Source of the DNA: Pseudomonas paraeruginosa PA7
GTDB lineage: Bacteria > Pseudomonadota > Gammaproteobacteria > Pseudomonadales > Pseudomonadaceae
Assembly (NCBI RefSeq): GCF_000017205.1
Contig: NC_009656.1
Span: 5,150,001 to 5,214,000, forward strand
Direction of reading: 5' to 3'
Length of the DNA: 64,000 nucleotides
Made by a program: the position numbers and the translations under genes. How positions within the stretch are numbered: position 1 is the stretch's first letter; each line of letters begins with the position of its first letter. The notes below the pieces were generated by a model. It was not told the origin of the DNA and made no database searches. It saw only the letters and a program-made list of their open reading frames with translations. This document shows, one piece after another, positions 1 through 11,164 of the stretch.

Positions 1-545
1 GTCCGCTCGAACGGGCGCTCCTGACGGCGCTGCACGATGGCGCGGGCCATGCGCTTGGCGAAACGCTCTTCGCCATATTCCTTGAAGACCCGGGCGATCT
101 CCTCCTCCGCGGCGCTGGCGATGAACTCCGCAGCGCTGATGCCCTGGCCTGGATTCATGCGCATGTCCAGCGGACCGTCGTTGAGGAAGCTGAAGCCGCG
201 CTCGGGATCGTCGAGTTGCGGCGACGACACGCCAAGGTCGAGCAGGACGCCATCGACCCGCCCTTCGAGACCGCGTGCGCGCACCTCATCGCCCAGTTCG
301 GCGAACGAGCGCTGCACAATGACGAAGCGGCCGTCTTCGGCCGCCAATGCTTTTCCTGTCTGGATGGCCTGGGGATCTTTGTCGAATCCGAGCAGGCGCC
401 CCCCGGTGCCCAGTTTCTCGAGCAAGGCTCGACTATGGCCCCCTCTTCCGAAGGTACCGTCCAGATAGCAGCCGTCCTCCCGTGGGGCCAGCGCGGAAAC
501 GGCCTCCTCGAGCAGAACGGTGATATGGCGGTAGGTGGCATTCAT
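1..545 (-). CDS. rsmH: 16S rRNA (cytosine1402-N4)-methyltransferase RsmH, 3' part missing
   Basis: The frame opens at the complement of 543-545 and runs off the left edge without a stop, so about 181 N-terminal residues are visible. They begin [16 protein letters not shown] and include the S-adenosylmethionine loop [14 protein letters not shown] and the later [11 protein letters not shown] motif, both typical of RsmH (MraW). The enzyme methylates C1402 of 16S rRNA in the small subunit decoding site. It starts two bases after the mraZ stop, as in the usual mraZ-rsmH-ftsL order of the division and cell-wall cluster, so it is co-transcribed with mraZ. Confidence 0.96.
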   Translation of the reverse strand, partial: MNATYRHITVLLEEAVSALAPREDGCYLDGTFGRGGHSRALLEKLGTGGRLLGFDKDPQAIQTGKALAAEDGRFVIVQRSFAELGDEVRARGLEGRVDGVLLDLGVSSPQLDDPERGFSFLNDGPLDMRMNPGQGISAAEFIASAAEEEIARVFKEYGEERFAKRMARAIVQRRQERPFER

Positions 546-547
546 AG

Positions 548-1003
548 TCAAAGGATCAGGTCGCGTAGTTCGTCCGGCAGCCCACCGGGTTGTTTGATTG
601 CCGCCAGGTCGGCTTCAGCCATGGCGTTCCAGGCATCCTCATCCCACAACTGAAACTTGTTCAGTTGCCCCACCAGCATCGCCCGCTTGTCCAGCTTGGC
701 GTACTCGCGCAGGCGCGGCGGAATCAGGAAACGCCCGTTTCCGTCCAGTTCCAGATCGACGGCATTACCGATCAGCAGTCGCTGCAGGCGCCGGGTCTCC
801 TCACGCAGGGACGGCAACTCGCGCAGCTTGGCTTCGATCAGTTCCCATTCGGGCAAGGGGTAGACGGTGAGGCAAGGGTCGACTGCATCGATGGTGACGA
901 TGAGCTGGCCGGCACAACGCGAAACGAGCTCGTCACGATACCGACTCGGCATCGCGAGGCGCCCTTTGGCGTCGAGACTGATGGCATTAGCTCCGCGAAA
1001 CAC
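548..1003 (-). CDS. mraZ: Transcriptional regulator MraZ
   Basis: This 151-residue protein has two SpoVT/AbrB-like halves; the pair [16 protein letters not shown] and [16 protein letters not shown] shows the internal duplication expected of MraZ. I chose the GTG start at 1003 (FRGANAIS follows) because an AGGGGAA ribosome site lies just upstream and the length fits the family. An upstream in-frame ATG at 1039 would add 12 atypical residues and place the start almost inside the operator. MraZ is the DNA-binding autoregulator of the division and cell-wall cluster. It is the first gene of that operon here and is followed after two bases by rsmH. Confidence 0.95.
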   Translation of the reverse strand: MFRGANAISLDAKGRLAMPSRYRDELVSRCAGQLIVTIDAVDPCLTVYPLPEWELIEAKLRELPSLREETRRLQRLLIGNAVDLELDGNGRFLIPPRLREYAKLDKRAMLVGQLNKFQLWDEDAWNAMAEADLAAIKQPGGLPDELRDLIL

Positions 1004-1040
1004 GTCAGCGCTTCCCCTGTGGTTGGCTTTCCATGCCAAT

Positions 1041-1107
1041 TGATCCCACTTTTACCCACTTCATACCACTTCTGCACACTATAGAAATCCACACTCCCCA
1101 CCGTCAA
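1041..1107 (-). promoter_or_regulatory. mraZ promoter with MraZ box array
   Basis: On the minus strand a -35 TTGACG (complement of 1102-1107) and a -10 CTATAG (1079-1084) are 17 bases apart. Immediately downstream lie phased 10-base units read on the plus strand as TGATCCCACT (1041-1050), TTTACCCACT (1051-1060) and TCATACCACT (1061-1070), with a degenerate fourth unit TCTGCACACT (1071-1080). The GTGGG/GTGGT cores at exact 10-base period match known MraZ boxes, so the array is the autoregulatory operator overlapping the transcription start. Confidence 0.8.
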
Positions 1108-1321
1108 GGCGCGTCAGAAGTGAAAAATCCTTACAGGACGGAGATTTAGCGTGCTTTTGGAAGGTTGCGGAGCGCTTTTAGAAGTAAAAGAGATGACAAA
1201 ACACAATAAGTCCAAAGTCTTAGCCTTCGAACTTAAAGTGATTTATCAAGAGTTGCGGCTTTTCGCTTTTGCGACGGACGGATAAAACCGGGAAAAAGCG
1301 AAGAGAGTGGGAAGAAGTGGG

Positions 1322-1667
1322 AGAGTCGATCTATAAGCCGGGTTCTGTCGAGGACAGCCATTCCTCTGGGACGCACATCACTGTACGCCTCAAGCGACCT
1401 ACCCGAATCCAACGCGGGCCGCGCCAATGGATTCCTATTTGGTCTTGCTCCGAGTGGGGTTTACCTAGCCACGCACTGTTGCCAGCCGTGCGGTGCGCTC
1501 TTACCGCACCTTTTCACCCTTACCGGCGCTGCTGCGCTTAGGCGGTTATTTTCTGTGGCACTTTCCGTAGGCTCGCGCCTCCCAGGCGTTACCTGGCACT
1601 CTGCCCTATGGAGCCCGGACTTTCCTCCACCGCGCTATTGCGCGACAGCGACTGCCCAATCGACTCT
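1322..1667 (-). ncRNA. rnpB: RNase P RNA (type A)
   Basis: On the minus strand the RNA begins near 1667 with AGAGTCGATTGGG and carries the conserved GGAGGAAAGTCCGGGCTCC block near its 5' end. It ends near 1322 with ATCGACTCT, which pairs with the 5' end to close helix P1. Length is about 346 nucleotides, usual for type A. It is the catalytic RNA that matures the 5' ends of tRNAs. Exact ends are judged from the P1 pairing and may be off by a few bases. An open reading frame crossing this stretch on the minus strand is not a gene. Confidence 0.95.
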
Positions 1668-1707
1668 CCGCCGACAAGGTTAGCGGGAGCAGGCGCGAAG
1701 AACAAGC

Positions 1708-2556
1708 TCAACTCTTCCCTTGGCGCTGCAAAGCCTGTTGATACAAAAGGTTTTTTCGCACCCCGGTGATTTCCGCCGCCAGCGCCGCGGCTTTCTTCAA
1801 CGGCAGCTCGGCAAGCAGCAGGTCGAGCACCCTGAGCGCCTCTGCACCGATCGACTCCTCGCCTTCCGGCGCCTGCCACCCCGCCACCAGCACAACGCAC
1901 TCGCCGCGCTGCTGGTTGCTGTCCGACGCGACCCAATCGTGCAGTTCGGCCAACGGTAGGCTGCGGATGGTCTCGAAGGTCTTGCTCAGCTCCCGCGCCA
2001 GCACCGCACGGCGCTCCCCGCCGAACACGTCGCGCATGTCCGCCAGGCTTTCCAGCAGACGATGGGGCGCCTCGTAGAAAATCAGCGTACGCGGCTCTTC
2101 CTGTACCGCCTGGAGGCGGCTGCGCCGTCCCGCAGCCTTGGCGGGCAGGAAACCTTCGAAGATGAACCGGTCCGACGGCAATCCCGCCGCCGACAGCGCC
2201 GCGATCAGCGCGCAGGAGCCCGGCACCGGGACGACCCGGATACCCAGCGCCTGCGCCTGGCGTACCAGGTGGAAGCCGGGATCGGAAATCAGCGGGGTAC
2301 CGGCGTCCGAGATCAGCGCCACGTCGTCGCCGGACTGCAGGCGGGAGATGAAACGGCCGCCCTCCTCGCGCTCGTTGTGTTCGTGGCAGGCGGCCAGCGG
2401 CGTCTCGATGCCGAAGTGCTGGAACAGGCGGATCGAATGGCGCGTATCCTCCGCGGCCACCAGCGCCACCTCGCGCAACACCCGCAGGGCACGCGGGGTG
2501 ATGTCGTCGAGATTGCCGATCGGGGTCGCCACTACGAACAGAGTGCCTGCTGACAC
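1708..2556 (-). CDS. rsmI: 16S rRNA (cytidine1402-2'-O)-methyltransferase RsmI
   Basis: The 282-residue protein starts at a GTG (complement of 2554-2556) preceded by GAGG and reads [20 protein letters not shown], the classic N-terminus of this tetrapyrrole-methylase-fold family. [13 protein letters not shown] near residue 85 is the cofactor-binding motif. RsmI methylates the ribose of C1402, the same nucleotide modified by RsmH. The open frame extends upstream over lpoA, but that extension is a shadow. It is divergent from lpoA across 126 bases. Confidence 0.96.
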   Translation of the reverse strand: MSAGTLFVVATPIGNLDDITPRALRVLREVALVAAEDTRHSIRLFQHFGIETPLAACHEHNEREEGGRFISRLQSGDDVALISDAGTPLISDPGFHLVRQAQALGIRVVPVPGSCALIAALSAAGLPSDRFIFEGFLPAKAAGRRSRLQAVQEEPRTLIFYEAPHRLLESLADMRDVFGGERRAVLARELSKTFETIRSLPLAELHDWVASDSNQQRGECVVLVAGWQAPEGEESIGAEALRVLDLLLAELPLKKAAALAAEITGVRKNLLYQQALQRQGKS

Positions 2557-2682
2557 GAAAACACCTCGGGAGCTATCTGAAAAGATGGCATTGTATCGCG
2601 ATTCAGGGTGCCGCCATCGCACCCGGCGCGGGGCTCCGGTACAATCGGCGACTCTTTGTGTATGCGCCATGAGAAGCCCGAT

Positions 2683-4493
2683 ATGATCGCTTGCTTGCGT
2701 CCGCTTTCTGCTTTGATCCTGGCCGGTCTGCTGACCGCCTGCGCGACCTCGTCCAACTCCGGACTGGGCGAACTTCCCCGTACGCCGAATGCCAGCATCG
2801 AGCAATTGTTGCAGCAGGCCAGCCAGAGCAAGCCGGAAGAAGCCGCCCTGCTGCGCCTCTCGGCCGCGGACCTGGCCTACCAGCAGAAGGACCTGGCACG
2901 CTCCAGCGCCATTCTCGGGCAGATTCCCCTGGAAACCCTGAAACCGGCCCAGCAGGTCTTCGCCAGCACCCTCGGCGCCGAACTCGCCCTCGCCCGCAAC
3001 AAGCCCAAGGCCGCCCTGCAGGCCCTGCAGCACCCGAGCATGCAGCATCTCGGCGAACTGCCGGTGACCCAGCAGGTGCGTACCCAACGCGCCAAGGCCC
3101 AGGCCCTCGCCGCCGACGGCCAGGTCCTCGCGGCAGCCAAGGAGCGCATCTACTTCGCACCACTGCTCGAAGGCCCGGCGGTACTCGAAAACCAGGAGAA
3201 GATCTGGAGCCTGGTCAGCAGCCTGCCGGTCGACCAGTTGCAACCGAGCGCCAGCGAAGGCGACCTCAGCGGCTGGCTGGCCCTGGCGCGCATCACCAAG
3301 ACCTCGCCGACCCTGCAGCAACAGCAGGCCAGCATCCAGAGCTGGCAGCAGCAGAACCCGGAACACCCGGCTGCCAAACACCTGCCGGCCGCGCTGGAAA
3401 AACTCAAGACCCTGTCCCAGCAGCCGCTGACCCGCATCGCTCTGTTGCTGCCGCAGCAAGGCCAGCTGGCCAACGTTGCACGCGCCCTGCAGGACGGCTT
3501 CCTCGCAGCCCACTACCAGGCCCAGCAGGCCGGTCAGAACCCTCCCTCGATCAAGCTCTACGACAGCACCCAGGTGCGCTCGGTGGACGACTTCTATCGC
3601 CAGGCGCAGGCCGACGGCGTCGAACTGGTCGTCGGCCCGCTGGAGAAGCCACTGGTCAAGCAACTGGCCAGCCGCGAGCAACTGCCGATCACCACCCTCG
3701 CGCTCAATTATGGCGACAACAGCCAGGAAGGTCCGGCACAGCTGTTCCAGTTCGGCCTCGCCGCCGAAGACGAAGCCCGCGCGGTAGCCAGCCGCGCCTG
3801 GGGCGATGGCATGCGCCGCGCCGTGGCGCTGGTGCCGCGCGGCGAATGGGGTGACCGCGTCCTGGCCGCCTTCAGCCAGAGCTGGCAGGCCGCCGGTGGC
3901 AGCCTGATCGCCGCCGAGCACGTCGACCAGCCGGTACAACTGGCGCAACAGATCGCCGACCTGCTGCAACTGCGCCAGAGCGAAGGCCGCGCCCAGCGCC
4001 TGCAAGGTGCCCTGGGCAGCCAGATCGCCACCCAGCCGTCACGCCGCCAGGACATCGACTTCGTGTTCCTCGCCGCCACCCCGCAGCAGGCCCGCCAGAT
4101 CAAGCCGACCCTGGCCTTCCAGTACGCCGGCGACCTTCCGGTGTACGCCACCTCGCACCTCTACACCGGGACCAACAACCCGACCCAGGACCAGGACCTC
4201 AACGGCATCCGCTTCTGCGAGACCCCGTGGCTGCTCAACCCCAGCGACCCGACCCGCCAGCAGGTCGCCGCCCAGTGGCCGCAGGCCAATGGCAGCATGG
4301 GCCGGCTCTACGCCATGGGCGTCGACGCCTACCGACTGGCTCCGCGCCTGCCCGAACTGAAGGCCGTACCGAGCCTGCAGATCGACGGCCTGACCGGCAC
4401 CCTGAGCCTCAACCCGGCCCAGCGTATCGAACGCCAGCTGCAATGGGCCGAATTCCGCAACGGCCAGGTCCAGCCGCTGGGGACCACCAGCTT

Positions 4494-4497
<4 letters not shown>
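2683..4497 (+). CDS. lpoA: Outer-membrane lipoprotein LpoA, activator of PBP1a
   Basis: The 604-residue precursor has a lipoprotein signal with lipobox LTAC at residues 19-22. A helical N-terminal half rich in Gln, Ala and Leu follows, then a C-terminal half with a periplasmic-binding-protein fold ([15 protein letters not shown] starts it near residue 246). LpoA reaches from the outer membrane through the peptidoglycan to stimulate the bifunctional synthase PBP1a. The ATG at 2683 was chosen because it gives an immediate signal peptide; the in-frame upstream extension does not. It is the first gene of a run of four whose stop overlaps the yraN start. Confidence 0.94.
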
Positions 4498-6068
<1,571 letters not shown>

Positions 6069-6080
6069 CGAACGCCAGAA

Positions 6081-6114
6081 CGAAAAAAGGCGATCCTTCG
6101 ATCGCCTTTTTTCA
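6081..6114 (+). terminator. Bidirectional intrinsic terminator
   Basis: AAAAAAGGCGATC and GATCGCCTTTTTT form a perfect stem with a short loop and flanking A and T runs. It lies between the convergent BON gene and sspB and can serve both strands. Confidence 0.9.
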
Positions 6115-6125
6115 TTGCTCGCCGT

Positions 6126-6533
6126 CTACTTGACCACCTTCAGCGACGGCCTGCCGCTGGGACGCGGCGGCTCATCGGACGGTCCACCGTCGTCATCACC
6201 CGGCTCGTCGTCCACCGGACCTGGCTGCTCCAGATCGAAGACCATGCCCTGGCCGTTCTCCCTGGCATAGATGGCCATCACCGCCAGCGCGGGAATGTAC
6301 AGGCTCTGGGCCACGCCCCCGAAACGCCCCTCGAAGCTCACCGCCTCGTTGTCCATGTGCAGATGGCGCACGGCCGAGGGCGAGACATTGAGCACGATCT
6401 GCCCATCGCTGGCGTACCCCGGAGGCACCTTTACCCCGGCGAACTCGGCGTTCACCAGGATGTGCGGCGTGCAGTCGTTGTCGACGATCCATTCGTAGAG
6501 CGCGCGGACCAGATAGGGACGGCTGGAATTCAT
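6126..6533 (-). CDS. sspB: ClpXP protease adaptor SspB
   Basis: The 135-residue protein has the N-terminal substrate-binding fold (SSRPYLVRALYEWIVDND) and an acidic, Pro-rich linker near residues 105-125. It ends in RPSLKVVK, the short tail that docks on ClpX. SspB delivers ssrA-tagged and other substrates, including MucA fragments in this genus. I chose the second ATG (complement 6531-6533) because AGGA lies eight bases upstream; the ATG two codons earlier is too close to that site. It follows sspA in one transcript. Confidence 0.94.
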   Translation of the reverse strand: MNSSRPYLVRALYEWIVDNDCTPHILVNAEFAGVKVPPGYASDGQIVLNVSPSAVRHLHMDNEAVSFEGRFGGVAQSLYIPALAVMAIYARENGQGMVFDLEQPGPVDDEPGDDDGGPSDEPPRPSGRPSLKVVK

Positions 6534-6544
6534 CTTCATGTTCC

Positions 6545-7162
6545 TTAACGCATATCTCGTTCAACGGAAGACAGGCTGGCCCGGAAGCTGTCCCGGGCGA
6601 AGCCGCGCTCCATGTAGTCGAGCAACGGCTTGGCCTGCCGCGGCAACTCGATGCCCAGTACGGGGAGGCGCCAGAGGATCGGCAGCAGGCAGCAATCCAC
6701 CAGGCTGAAGTCCTCGCTGAGGAAGTACGCCTTGTCGGCGAACAGCGGGGAAACGCCGGTCAGGCTCTCGCGCAACTCCTTGCGCGCCAACGCCCGCTCG
6801 GCCTCCTTGCTGCGCGCATCGAGGATCCGGTCCACCAGGGCACACCAGTCCCGCTGGATACGATGGATCAACAAGCGGCTGTTGGCACGCTTCACCGGAT
6901 AGTCGGGCAAGAGTGGCGGATGTGGGTAGCGCTCGTCGAGGTATTCCATGACCACCGTCGGTTCGTACAGCGCCAAGTCGCGATCGACCAGGGTCGGCAC
7001 GCTGCCGTAGGGGTTGACCTCCGCCAGCTCCGGCGGACAGCGCCCCGCCTGGATATCGACCACGTCCACGCTCACATTCTTCTCGGCCAGGACCAGGCGG
7101 ATGCGATGGCAGTAATGATCGGCAGGGTCGGAATAGCAGGTCAGCTTGTTGATCGAAGCCAT
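6545..7162 (-). CDS. sspA: Stringent starvation protein A (RNA polymerase-associated)
   Basis: The 205-residue protein has a glutathione-S-transferase fold without the catalytic N-terminal residue. It opens [19 protein letters not shown] and has the [12 protein letters not shown] segment that corresponds to the cis-proline loop. SspA binds RNA polymerase holoenzyme and alters promoter choice under stress. The gene lies downstream of the cytochrome bc1 genes (84-base gap) and 11 bases before sspB. Confidence 0.95.
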   Translation of the reverse strand: MASINKLTCYSDPADHYCHRIRLVLAEKNVSVDVVDIQAGRCPPELAEVNPYGSVPTLVDRDLALYEPTVVMEYLDERYPHPPLLPDYPVKRANSRLLIHRIQRDWCALVDRILDARSKEAERALARKELRESLTGVSPLFADKAYFLSEDFSLVDCCLLPILWRLPVLGIELPRQAKPLLDYMERGFARDSFRASLSSVERDMR

Positions 7163-7246
7163 GGAGCCCTCCTCGCAGGTCGACTTGTGGGAGGTGAAAA
7201 GACGCGCGCGCCCCGGAGGGCGCGCGCTTCGAGACCAACGTGCGGG

Positions 7247-8029
7247 TTAGTGCACGTCCTTCCAGTACTCGCGCTTGAGGAGATAGGCGAATACGAAGAA
7301 GAAGGCCAGGTAGAGCAGGACGTAGGTACCGATACGCTCGGAGGCCAGTTTGTTCGGGTTGGCCGAATAGGCCAGGAAGGTCACCAGGTTCTTGACCTTC
7401 TCGTCGAACTGGGCTTCGTTCAGCTCGCCGGTCTTCGGCACCACGGTCAGCTGGTCACAGGCTTCGTGGGTCAGCGGGGTGCCGGTCAGCGGGTCGAACT
7501 GCTTCTTGCCATCCTCGACCACCTGCACCTGCTTGCAGCCGATCACCTGGCGTCCCTGCAGGGGAGCCAGGACGTTCGGCATGCCGACGTTCGGGAAGAC
7601 CACGTTGTTCACGCCCCACGGACGCTTGGGATCCTCGTAGAACGAACGCAGGTAGCTGTACAGCCAGTCGGTGCCACGTACGCGGGCGACCAGGGTCAGG
7701 TCCGGCGGAGCGGCGCCGAACCAGGTCTTGGCGTCGGCCGGCTTCATGCCGATATCCATGTGATCGCCGATCTTGGCGCCGGTGAATACCAGCTTTTCCA
7801 TCATCAGATCGGCAGGAATGCCCAGGTCGGTGGCGACGCGCTCGTAACGCTGGAACTTGGCGCTATGACAGCCCATGCAGTAGTTGGCGAAGGTACGCGC
7901 GCCATCCTGCATGGCCGCCTTGTCGGTCAGGTCGATATCGACATGGTCCAGTTGCGGCCCATGGCCGCCGGCGGCGAAACCCAGGACTGGCAGTACCGCC
8001 AGGATCAGTGCAGCGAATTGCTTTTTCAT
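7247..8029 (-). CDS. petC: Ubiquinol-cytochrome c reductase, cytochrome c1 subunit
   Basis: The 260-residue precursor has a signal peptide (cleavage near AAGGHG) and the haem c site CMGCH at residues 51-55. A C-terminal anchor reads IGTYVLLYLAFFFVFAYLL. Cytochrome c1 passes electrons from the Rieske cluster to soluble cytochromes on the periplasmic face of complex III. The ATG at 8029 overlaps the cytochrome b stop in ATGA. Upstream frame extension into cytochrome b is a shadow. Confidence 0.96.
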   Translation of the reverse strand: MKKQFAALILAVLPVLGFAAGGHGPQLDHVDIDLTDKAAMQDGARTFANYCMGCHSAKFQRYERVATDLGIPADLMMEKLVFTGAKIGDHMDIGMKPADAKTWFGAAPPDLTLVARVRGTDWLYSYLRSFYEDPKRPWGVNNVVFPNVGMPNVLAPLQGRQVIGCKQVQVVEDGKKQFDPLTGTPLTHEACDQLTVVPKTGELNEAQFDEKVKNLVTFLAYSANPNKLASERIGTYVLLYLAFFFVFAYLLKREYWKDVH

Positions 8030-9240
8030 CAGCCAGTCACCCTTTCCGGAACCGGTTTGGTCTTCTCCATCCGGGTGTAGAACGGCATCAGGATGAAGAA
8101 GGCGAAATACAGGACGGTGCAAATGCGCGACAGGGTAGTACCCAGCGGGCTCGGAGCCTGGGCGCCGTAGTAGCCGAGGATCACGAAGGACACCGCGAAG
8201 ATCACCAGCCACAGCTTGCTCAGCCAGCCCTTGTAGCGGATCGAGCGAACCGGGCTGCGATCCAGCCACGGCAGGACGAACAGCACGGCGATCGCCGCAC
8301 CCATTGCCACCACGCCCATCAGCTTGTCCGGAACCGCGCGGAGGATCGCGTAGAACGGGGTGAAGTACCAGACCGGAGCGATGTGCTCGGGGGTCTTGAA
8401 CTGGTTGGCCATCTCGAAGTTGGGCTTCTCGAGGAAGTAGCCGCCCATTTCCGGGAAGAAGAAGATCACGGTGCAGAAGATGAACAGGAACACCACGACG
8501 CCGACGATGTCCTTCACGGTGTAGTACGGATGGAACGCGATGCCGTCCAGCGGTACGCCGTTCTCGTCCTTCTTCTTCTTGATGTCCACGCCGTCCGGGT
8601 TGTTCGAACCGACTTCGTGCAGCGCCAGGATGTGCAGCACGACCAGGCCGAGCAGGACGATCGGCAGGGCGATCACGTGCAGGGCGAAGAAGCGGTTCAG
8701 GGTGATGCCGGAGATCAGGAAGTCACCACGGATCCACTGGGCCAGGTCTTCGCCGACCACCGGAATCGCGCCGAACAGGGAAATGATCACCTGGGCGCCC
8801 CAGTAGGACATCTGGCCCCAAGGCAGCAGGTAGCCCATGAAGGCCTCGGCCATCAGCGCCAGGTAGATCAGCATGCCGAAGATCCACACCAGCTCGCGCG
8901 GCTTCTGATAGGAGCCGTAGAGCAGGCCGCGGAACATGTGCAGGTAGACCACGATGAAGAACGCCGATGCACCGGTGGAGTGCATGTAGCGAATGATCCA
9001 GCCGTAGTCGACATCGCGCATGATGTATTCGACGGAGGCGAACGCCTCTTCGGCCGACGGCGTGAAGCTCATGGTCAGCCAGATACCGGTGAGGATCTGG
9101 TTCACCAGCACCAGCAGCGCCAGGGAGCCGAAGAAATACCAGAAGTTGAAGTTCTTCGGTGCGTAGTACTTGCTCAGATGGTCTTCCCACATCTTGGTCG
9201 CGGGAAAACGCGCATCGACCCAAGCCATGAACTTGTTCAT
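8029..9240 (-). CDS. petB: Ubiquinol-cytochrome c reductase, cytochrome b subunit
   Basis: The 403-residue integral membrane protein carries haem-ligand histidines at 87, 101, 188 and 203 in two helices, spaced as in bc1 cytochrome b. It also has the quinol-site PEW-like segment PEHIAPVWYF. It contains eight or more hydrophobic helices. It is full length: both the N-terminal four-helix core and the C-terminal half are present, unlike split b6/subunit IV. It overlaps the Rieske stop and the petC start, so the three genes are coupled. Confidence 0.97.
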   Translation of the reverse strand: MNKFMAWVDARFPATKMWEDHLSKYYAPKNFNFWYFFGSLALLVLVNQILTGIWLTMSFTPSAEEAFASVEYIMRDVDYGWIIRYMHSTGASAFFIVVYLHMFRGLLYGSYQKPRELVWIFGMLIYLALMAEAFMGYLLPWGQMSYWGAQVIISLFGAIPVVGEDLAQWIRGDFLISGITLNRFFALHVIALPIVLLGLVVLHILALHEVGSNNPDGVDIKKKKDENGVPLDGIAFHPYYTVKDIVGVVVFLFIFCTVIFFFPEMGGYFLEKPNFEMANQFKTPEHIAPVWYFTPFYAILRAVPDKLMGVVAMGAAIAVLFVLPWLDRSPVRSIRYKGWLSKLWLVIFAVSFVILGYYGAQAPSPLGTTLSRICTVLYFAFFILMPFYTRMEKTKPVPERVTG

Positions 9241-9833
9241 CAGGCTTTCTCCTGGTCCACGCCGATGGTGATGACATCGTCAGCATCGAACGTATAAGGC
9301 GGAATCGGCAGGTTCAGCGGCGCAGGCTGGCCCTTGTAGACACGACCGGCGAGGTCGTAGTGGGAGCCGTGGCAAGGGCAGAAATAGCCACCCTTCCAGT
9401 CCGGACCGAGGTCGGCAGGGGCGACTTCGGGACGGAAGGTCGGCGAGCAGCCCAGGTGGGTGCAGATGCCGACGATCACCGCCAGTTCCGGCTTGATCGA
9501 GCGAAGCTTGGGATCGACGTACTCCGGCTGCTCCGAGGCCTTGGAGTCCGGGTCGGCCAGTTGTCCTTCGAGGCTCGGCAGGGCGTCCAGCATCTCCTTC
9601 GTACGGTGCACGATGAATACGGGCTTGCCGCGCCATTCAGCGATGATCTGCTGACCTGGATCGATCTTGCCCACGTTCACCTGCACCGGCGCGCCAGCAG
9701 CCTTGGCTTTGGCACTGGGGAACCATGACCCTACGAACGGGACCGCAGCACCCACCGCTCCCGCCGCGCCAACCACAGAAGTGGCCGCGACGAGGAAGCG
9801 ACGCCGGCCTGCATTCACGCCGTCATTACTCAT
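9240..9833 (-). CDS. petA: Ubiquinol-cytochrome c reductase, Rieske iron-sulfur subunit
   Basis: The 197-residue protein starts with a twin-arginine type signal (GRRRFLVAATSVVG) that stays as the membrane anchor. CTHLGC (residues 124-129) and CPCHGSH (152-158) supply Cys124, His126, Cys152 and His155 to the 2Fe-2S cluster, with Cys129 and Cys154 for the stabilising disulfide. It is the first gene of the bc1 operon, with a promoter in the 250-base upstream gap. Confidence 0.97.
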   Translation of the reverse strand: MSNDGVNAGRRRFLVAATSVVGAAGAVGAAVPFVGSWFPSAKAKAAGAPVQVNVGKIDPGQQIIAEWRGKPVFIVHRTKEMLDALPSLEGQLADPDSKASEQPEYVDPKLRSIKPELAVIVGICTHLGCSPTFRPEVAPADLGPDWKGGYFCPCHGSHYDLAGRVYKGQPAPLNLPIPPYTFDADDVITIGVDQEKA

Positions 9834-9913
9834 TCAGTCGTCTCCCATCAGCTTCAGACCTGTTCTAATCAGGCCTTTAAGTAAAAATTCGAGCCGCGCA
9901 AAAAATTCGCCAA

Positions 9914-9942
9914 ATGGTAAAGAAAACCCCCTTTGATGACAA
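9914..9942 (-). promoter_or_regulatory. Candidate promoter of the bc1 operon
   Basis: On the minus strand TTGTCA (complement 9937-9942) and TACCAT (complement 9914-9919) are 17 bases apart, about 80 bases before the Rieske start. The rest of 9834-10030 is AT-richer than its surroundings and shows no gene. Confidence 0.4.
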
Positions 9943-10032
9943 GGTAATAGCCTGACACAAACAGCCCGAAACCCTTGCAGGGCGCGCTCTCCGGCCATGC
10001 GACACCTTGCCGCAGAGAGTAGAGCGTAGACA

Positions 10033-10070
10033 TAAAAAAACGCCCAGCTCCGAAGAGGTGGGCGTTTTTC
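10033..10070 (-). terminator. Intrinsic terminator after rpsI
   Basis: Read on the minus strand, CGCCCACCTC and GAGCTGGGCG pair (one mismatch) around a TTCG loop and are followed by seven T. It lies 14 bases past the rpsI stop and separates it from the bc1 operon. Confidence 0.9.
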
Positions 10071-10083
10071 ATCAAGCGTCGAC

Positions 10084-10476
10084 TTAACGCTTGGAGTACT
10101 GCGGACGCTTACGCGCTTTACGCAGACCGACTTTCTTACGCTCGACTTCGCGGGCATCGCGGGTCACGTAGCCGGCCTTGCGCAGCGGGCTGCGCAGGGT
10201 TTCGTCGTATTCGATCAGGGCACGGGTGATGCCGTGACGGATCGCGCCAGCCTGACCACTTACACCACCGCCGACGACGGTGACGAAGATGTCGAACTTC
10301 TCGACGGTCTCGGTCAGCTCGAGCGGCTGACGCACGACCATGCGAGCGGTTTCACGACCGAAGAACTGGTCGAGGCCGCGGTTGTTGATGGAAATCTTGC
10401 CAGTACCCGGACGCAGGAAGACGCGAGCGGTAGCGGTCTTACGACGGCCAGTGCCGTAATTTTGAGTCGCCGACAT
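10084..10476 (-). CDS. rpsI: 30S ribosomal protein S9
   Basis: The 130-residue protein has the S9 signatures [17 protein letters not shown] and [15 protein letters not shown] and the conserved basic tail ending RKRPQYSKR, which reaches the P-site tRNA. It lies 14 bases after rplM, the usual bacterial pair. Confidence 0.98.
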   Translation of the reverse strand: MSATQNYGTGRRKTATARVFLRPGTGKISINNRGLDQFFGRETARMVVRQPLELTETVEKFDIFVTVVGGGVSGQAGAIRHGITRALIEYDETLRSPLRKAGYVTRDAREVERKKVGLRKARKRPQYSKR

Positions 10477-10490
10477 AATGAGCTATCCCG

Positions 10491-10919
10491 TTAAATCTTC
10501 AGTTCTTGGGGCTGCTGAGCGGTGTGCGGGTGGTTGGCACCCTTGTACACCTTCAGCTTGCGATACATATCGCGACCCAGAGGGTTCTTCGGCAGCATGC
10601 CTTTCACAGCGGTCTCGATGACGCGCTCAGGGGCCTTGGCGATCAGCTTCTCGAAGTTGATCGACTTGATGCCGCCCGGGAAGCCGGAGTGGTGGTAGTA
10701 CATCTTGTCGGTGGTCTTGGCACCGGTCACACGCACCTGCTCGGCGTTGATGACGACGATGTAGTCGCCGGTATCAACGTGCGGAGTGTACTCAGGCTTG
10801 TGCTTGCCACGCAGGCGGCGGGCAATTTCGGTCGCCAGACGACCCAGGGTCTGGCCGGCAGCGTCGACGACGAACCAGTCGCGCTGTACAGTTTCCGGTT
10901 TCGCGGTATAGGTTTTCAT
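10491..10919 (-). CDS. rplM: 50S ribosomal protein L13
   Basis: The 142-residue protein is the standard length and has [18 protein letters not shown], the [18 protein letters not shown] motif and the HPHTAQQP end region of L13. It is an early-assembly 23S rRNA binding protein and the first gene of rplM-rpsI. Confidence 0.98.
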   Translation of the reverse strand: MKTYTAKPETVQRDWFVVDAAGQTLGRLATEIARRLRGKHKPEYTPHVDTGDYIVVINAEQVRVTGAKTTDKMYYHHSGFPGGIKSINFEKLIAKAPERVIETAVKGMLPKNPLGRDMYRKLKVYKGANHPHTAQQPQELKI

Positions 10920-10959
10920 TCGTTATAGCCTCAGGGGCCGCCTGAAAATAAGACGGCGA

Positions 10960-10988
10960 ATCTTACTGGACAGTGGTTGCCTTGACAA
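10960..10988 (-). promoter_or_regulatory. rplM-rpsI promoter
   Basis: On the minus strand TTGTCA (complement 10983-10988) and TAAGAT (complement 10960-10965) are 17 bases apart, 41 bases before the rplM start. Nothing else convincing is seen in the 245-base gap to the next gene. Confidence 0.55.
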
Positions 10989-11164
10989 GTCAAGGACAGC
11001 CGAAAACAGACACGAATTGGGGCTCGGGTCGGTGTGCGTCCGTAACGACTAGATATATCGATCGGCAGGCTAGGCATCCCCCGCCGATGAAAGGCTGCGG
11101 AATTATGCAGATTTCGCCAGAATTTACAACCGCATTAACCACTTAATTTCACGAGGACACCCGC

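Noticed and set aside
1262..1302. Terminator downstream of rnpB
   Set aside because: TTCGCTTTT and AAAAGCGAA can pair over a long loop, but no T run follows on the minus strand and the loop is 23 bases; too weak to call.
2557..4005. Long minus-strand extension of the rsmI frame across lpoA
   Set aside because: It is antisense to the well-supported lpoA; the part before 2556 has no rsmI similarity and a ribosome site marks the GTG at 2556.
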